Source of the DNA: Psychrobacillus sp. INOP01
Lineage (GTDB): Bacteria; Bacillota; Bacilli; Bacillales_A; Planococcaceae
Length of the DNA stretch: 64,000 nt
NCBI RefSeq assembly: GCF_018140925.1
Contig: NZ_CP073315.1
Location: forward strand, 4,154,001-4,218,000
Direction: 5' to 3'
Shown here: in pieces, positions 62,125-64,000 of the stretch
How positions within the stretch are numbered: position 1 is the first letter of the stretch
How the letters are laid out: each line of letters begins with the position of its first letter
Notes under the pieces: model-generated
Told to the model about the DNA's origin: nothing
Databases searched by the model: none
What the model saw: only the letters and a program-made list of their open reading frames with translations
Translations under genes and position numbers: made by a program

Positions 62125-62652
62125 TTGGATAGAGATGAAAAAGATTTCATATTAGAAAAAATGATGATTGAATATGGAAATGAGTTGGTACGATTGGCAT
62201 TTTCTTATGTGAAAGATACCGAAATTGCTAAGGATATGGTTCAAAATACGTTTATAAAATGCTACAAAAACCTTGATTCGTTTCGATTTGACGCACAAAT
62301 AAAAACATGGCTCTATCGTATAACAATTAACGAATGTAAAGATTATTTAAAAAGTTGGAACTACAAAATGGTACAGGTAAGAAGTTTTATAAATGAAACG
62401 GCAAAGTCAATATTACCATCAACAGAAAAAACAGTTATCGATAAATACAATAATGAAGAAATTAAAGATACTATCTTTTCTCTTCCAAAAGTGTATCGGG
62501 AAGTGGTTTATCTATACTACTATGATTCATTAAAGACAGAGGAAATTGCCAAAGTTTTGGATATTCCAGTTAATACAGTGAAAACTCGATTAAGAAGAGC
62601 AAAACAAAGATTAGAGTTGATGATAAAGGAGGCAGAATTTAATGGACGATAA
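62125..62652 (+). CDS. ECF RNA polymerase sigma factor
   Basis: 175 aa. Region 2 VKDTEIAKDMVQNTFIKCYKN and FDAQIKTWLYRITINECKDYLK, region 4 LYYYDSLKTEEIAKVLDIPVNTVKTRLRRAKQRL. TTG start after AAAGGGAGG. Overlaps the LCP-type partner by 11 bases, so tightly coupled. Different from the sigma factor at 53510 in both sequence and partner. Confidence 0.92.
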   Translation: MDRDEKDFILEKMMIEYGNELVRLAFSYVKDTEIAKDMVQNTFIKCYKNLDSFRFDAQIKTWLYRITINECKDYLKSWNYKMVQVRSFINETAKSILPSTEKTVIDKYNNEEIKDTIFSLPKVYREVVYLYYYDSLKTEEIAKVLDIPVNTVKTRLRRAKQRLELMIKEAEFNGR

Positions 62653-63640
62653 ACGAATAAAAGATAAATTTAATAATATGTCTGATCAAGAATTAAGATT
62701 CACGAAAGAAGACCGTAATGAAGTGTTTGAACAAATTAATAAAATGGAGAATAATAATACACAAAAAAAATCTCTTGTTTCTTCTTCAAAAAAATTCGCT
62801 CCACTTACAGTTTCATTATTAGTGGTAGGCTTGTGTATATTTTTGTTTATTCCATCGATTCTTCCTGGAAACATTAATAACGAAAATAAAAGTAATACAA
62901 GTGAATCAGTATTTCAAGAAGACGAGATATTAACCACTCTATTTACGGTGAAAGATGAGAATAATAGAATTCCCTTTAACCTTTTACTTACTCATAGTAA
63001 AGATAAAAAGATGATGAAAGTTCTATCTATCCCCCGTGATACTTATGCTCCGATATTGGATAAGAATGATGGAACTACTTCATATGATAAATTGACATTT
63101 GCTTATGATTACGGTTCGGGAGGAGCTGAAAGTGTAAGAACAACGGTTTCTAAGCTATTTGATTTAACAATTGATTATTATGCTGTTATGGATCTAGAAA
63201 CCTTTTCAAAGGTGATTGATTCAGTGAATGGTATAGATTACGACTTGCAAGAAGATATTCAAGTAAGAGGTATATCTAGAGCGTCATTTGAATTCAAAAA
63301 GGGAACGAATCGTTTAAATGGAGAAGAGGTTGTGGCATTAATGATGGATGCTACAGTAGGAAGAATTTTGGATGAAGAAGACCTATTAAACCTCATTAAT
63401 GCTGTTATTAATAAAACAAAAAACGAAATCCCACAAACACAATTAAAAGAACTTACTACTAAAATAGATGCCAATATATCAATTGATCATTTGTTAGAGA
63501 ATAAAATGCAAATAAATTCTATAAAATCATTATCTTTAAGTGATGGAATGAAATCGGAAAATATAGATGGTAAATACTATATTATGTTTGAGAAAGACTT
63601 TTTAAATTCTGTTTCAGAAGAGTTAACCACATTTAACTAA
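62642..63640 (+). CDS. Anti-sigma-like protein with degenerate extracellular LCP domain
   Basis: 332 aa. Cytoplasmic N-terminus (1-50), one membrane segment (FAPLTVSLLVVGLCIFLFIP, about 52-71), then an LCP-like domain recognisable by LSIPRDTYAPIL, DKLTFAYDYGSGGAESVRTT and VMDLETFSKVIDSVNGIDYD. The catalytic LCP signatures seen in the protein at 19729 are lost: SRTDTMM becomes NRIPFNL, and the GRxxRQQ cluster becomes VGRILDEEDL. So it is probably a sensor rather than an enzyme. Coupled to the ECF sigma gene. Confidence 0.75.
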   Translation: MDDKRIKDKFNNMSDQELRFTKEDRNEVFEQINKMENNNTQKKSLVSSSKKFAPLTVSLLVVGLCIFLFIPSILPGNINNENKSNTSESVFQEDEILTTLFTVKDENNRIPFNLLLTHSKDKKMMKVLSIPRDTYAPILDKNDGTTSYDKLTFAYDYGSGGAESVRTTVSKLFDLTIDYYAVMDLETFSKVIDSVNGIDYDLQEDIQVRGISRASFEFKKGTNRLNGEEVVALMMDATVGRILDEEDLLNLINAVINKTKNEIPQTQLKELTTKIDANISIDHLLENKMQINSIKSLSLSDGMKSENIDGKYYIMFEKDFLNSVSEELTTFN

Positions 63641-64000
63641 ATAGAAAACGAGAAAATTTGGAAAGACATTGTTGAAATACCAAAAACCGTTATGGATATA
63701 ATTATTGCGTTTTCAGTCTATTTGGGATGGAAGTACCTGAATATTCCAAGCAATATGTTACTACACTTATTTTTCTAATATTAGGTTTAATTTTTATATA
63801 TAATATCGAGTATTTTATTCAATTTGTTGGGTTAATCTACTGAGATAGTTTACATGAAATTTCTGGAATGATAAACTTTAGTAACCATTTAATATTGGAT
63901 TGCAAAGTGTGATGCCTCCTGTATTTTGGATTAAATGTAATGGGAGAAGTTGCCAATAACATATACCTATTTTAAAATTTGTTTTTGTCTATAAAATGAC
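63641..64000 (+). other. Window end, no confident gene
   Basis: A 38-codon frame at 63727-63843 (MEVPEYSKQYVTTLIFLILG, hydrophobic, ending VGLIY) lacks a ribosome-binding site and may be a fragment. Another frame ending at 63778 has a similar hydrophobic tail, so this may be a frameshifted small membrane gene. Nothing else supported. Confidence 0.3.

Noticed and set aside
1-64000. tRNA, rRNA or complete IS transposase genes
   Set aside because: I found no cloverleaf with a CCA end, no rRNA sequence and no transposase motif in any frame.

Overview
The window is low-GC, ribosome-binding-site-rich DNA from a spore-forming Bacillota, most likely the Bacillaceae/Planococcaceae (Psychrobacillus-, Lysinibacillus- or Sporosarcina-like). 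Evidence: a ku/ligD repair pair with the Bacillus-type ligase-first LigD, a YaaH-type LysM/GH18 spore protein, xpaC-yaaN, yojN-yojO, ykpA, lmrAB and bltD homologues, and Bacillus-style leader RNAs (guanine, SAM and c-di-AMP riboswitches, a T-box).

Bases 1-44500 read as ordinary chromosome. They hold, in order: the 3' end of odhB; ku and ligD, separated by a guanine-riboswitch-controlled nucleoside transporter that is flanked by a 72-bp direct repeat; a small WYL-like gene behind a LexA-like box; the MoxR/VWA pair yojN-yojO; xpaC-yaaN; acylphosphatase; a cold-shock gene with a terminator-like hairpin in its leader; ykpA; an SLH/PPC surface protein; msrA; an LCP protein; an AI-2E-family permease; an ABC-F gene behind a leader peptide and terminator; a chemoreceptor; SAM-riboswitch metA; yaaH; a Blt-like drug/polyamine locus (MerR regulator, BltD-like acetyltransferase, MATE pump); DinB-like, GrpB and histidine phosphatase genes; a type I toxin-antitoxin locus; a T-box-controlled trpDCFBA operon without trpE or trpG; and lmrAB with its operator.

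From about 44.8 to 61.8 kb the style changes. Small accessory genes (GNAT enzymes, hydrolase, protein kinase, phospholipase-like protein, MFS pump, lipoproteins, fragments) alternate with at least 14 copies of one hairpin-ended intergenic repeat. Its 5' box resembles CTAACGGGTGCTTTAGTT and its 3' box AACTAACGCAGCAGGTTAGTT. I saw no copy in the first 44 kb. The gene-repeat-gene layout looks like a cassette array without a visible recombinase, and is the most unusual feature here. The same region holds a c-di-AMP riboswitch/Ktr potassium channel, a YitT protein, an Lsa-like ABC-F gene with its own leader peptide and attenuator, and an ECF sigma/DUF4030-type anti-sigma pair.

The window ends with a second ECF sigma operon. 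Its partner protein looks like an anti-sigma factor whose extracellular part is a degenerate LCP (LytR-CpsA-Psr) domain, behind an apparently autoregulated promoter.
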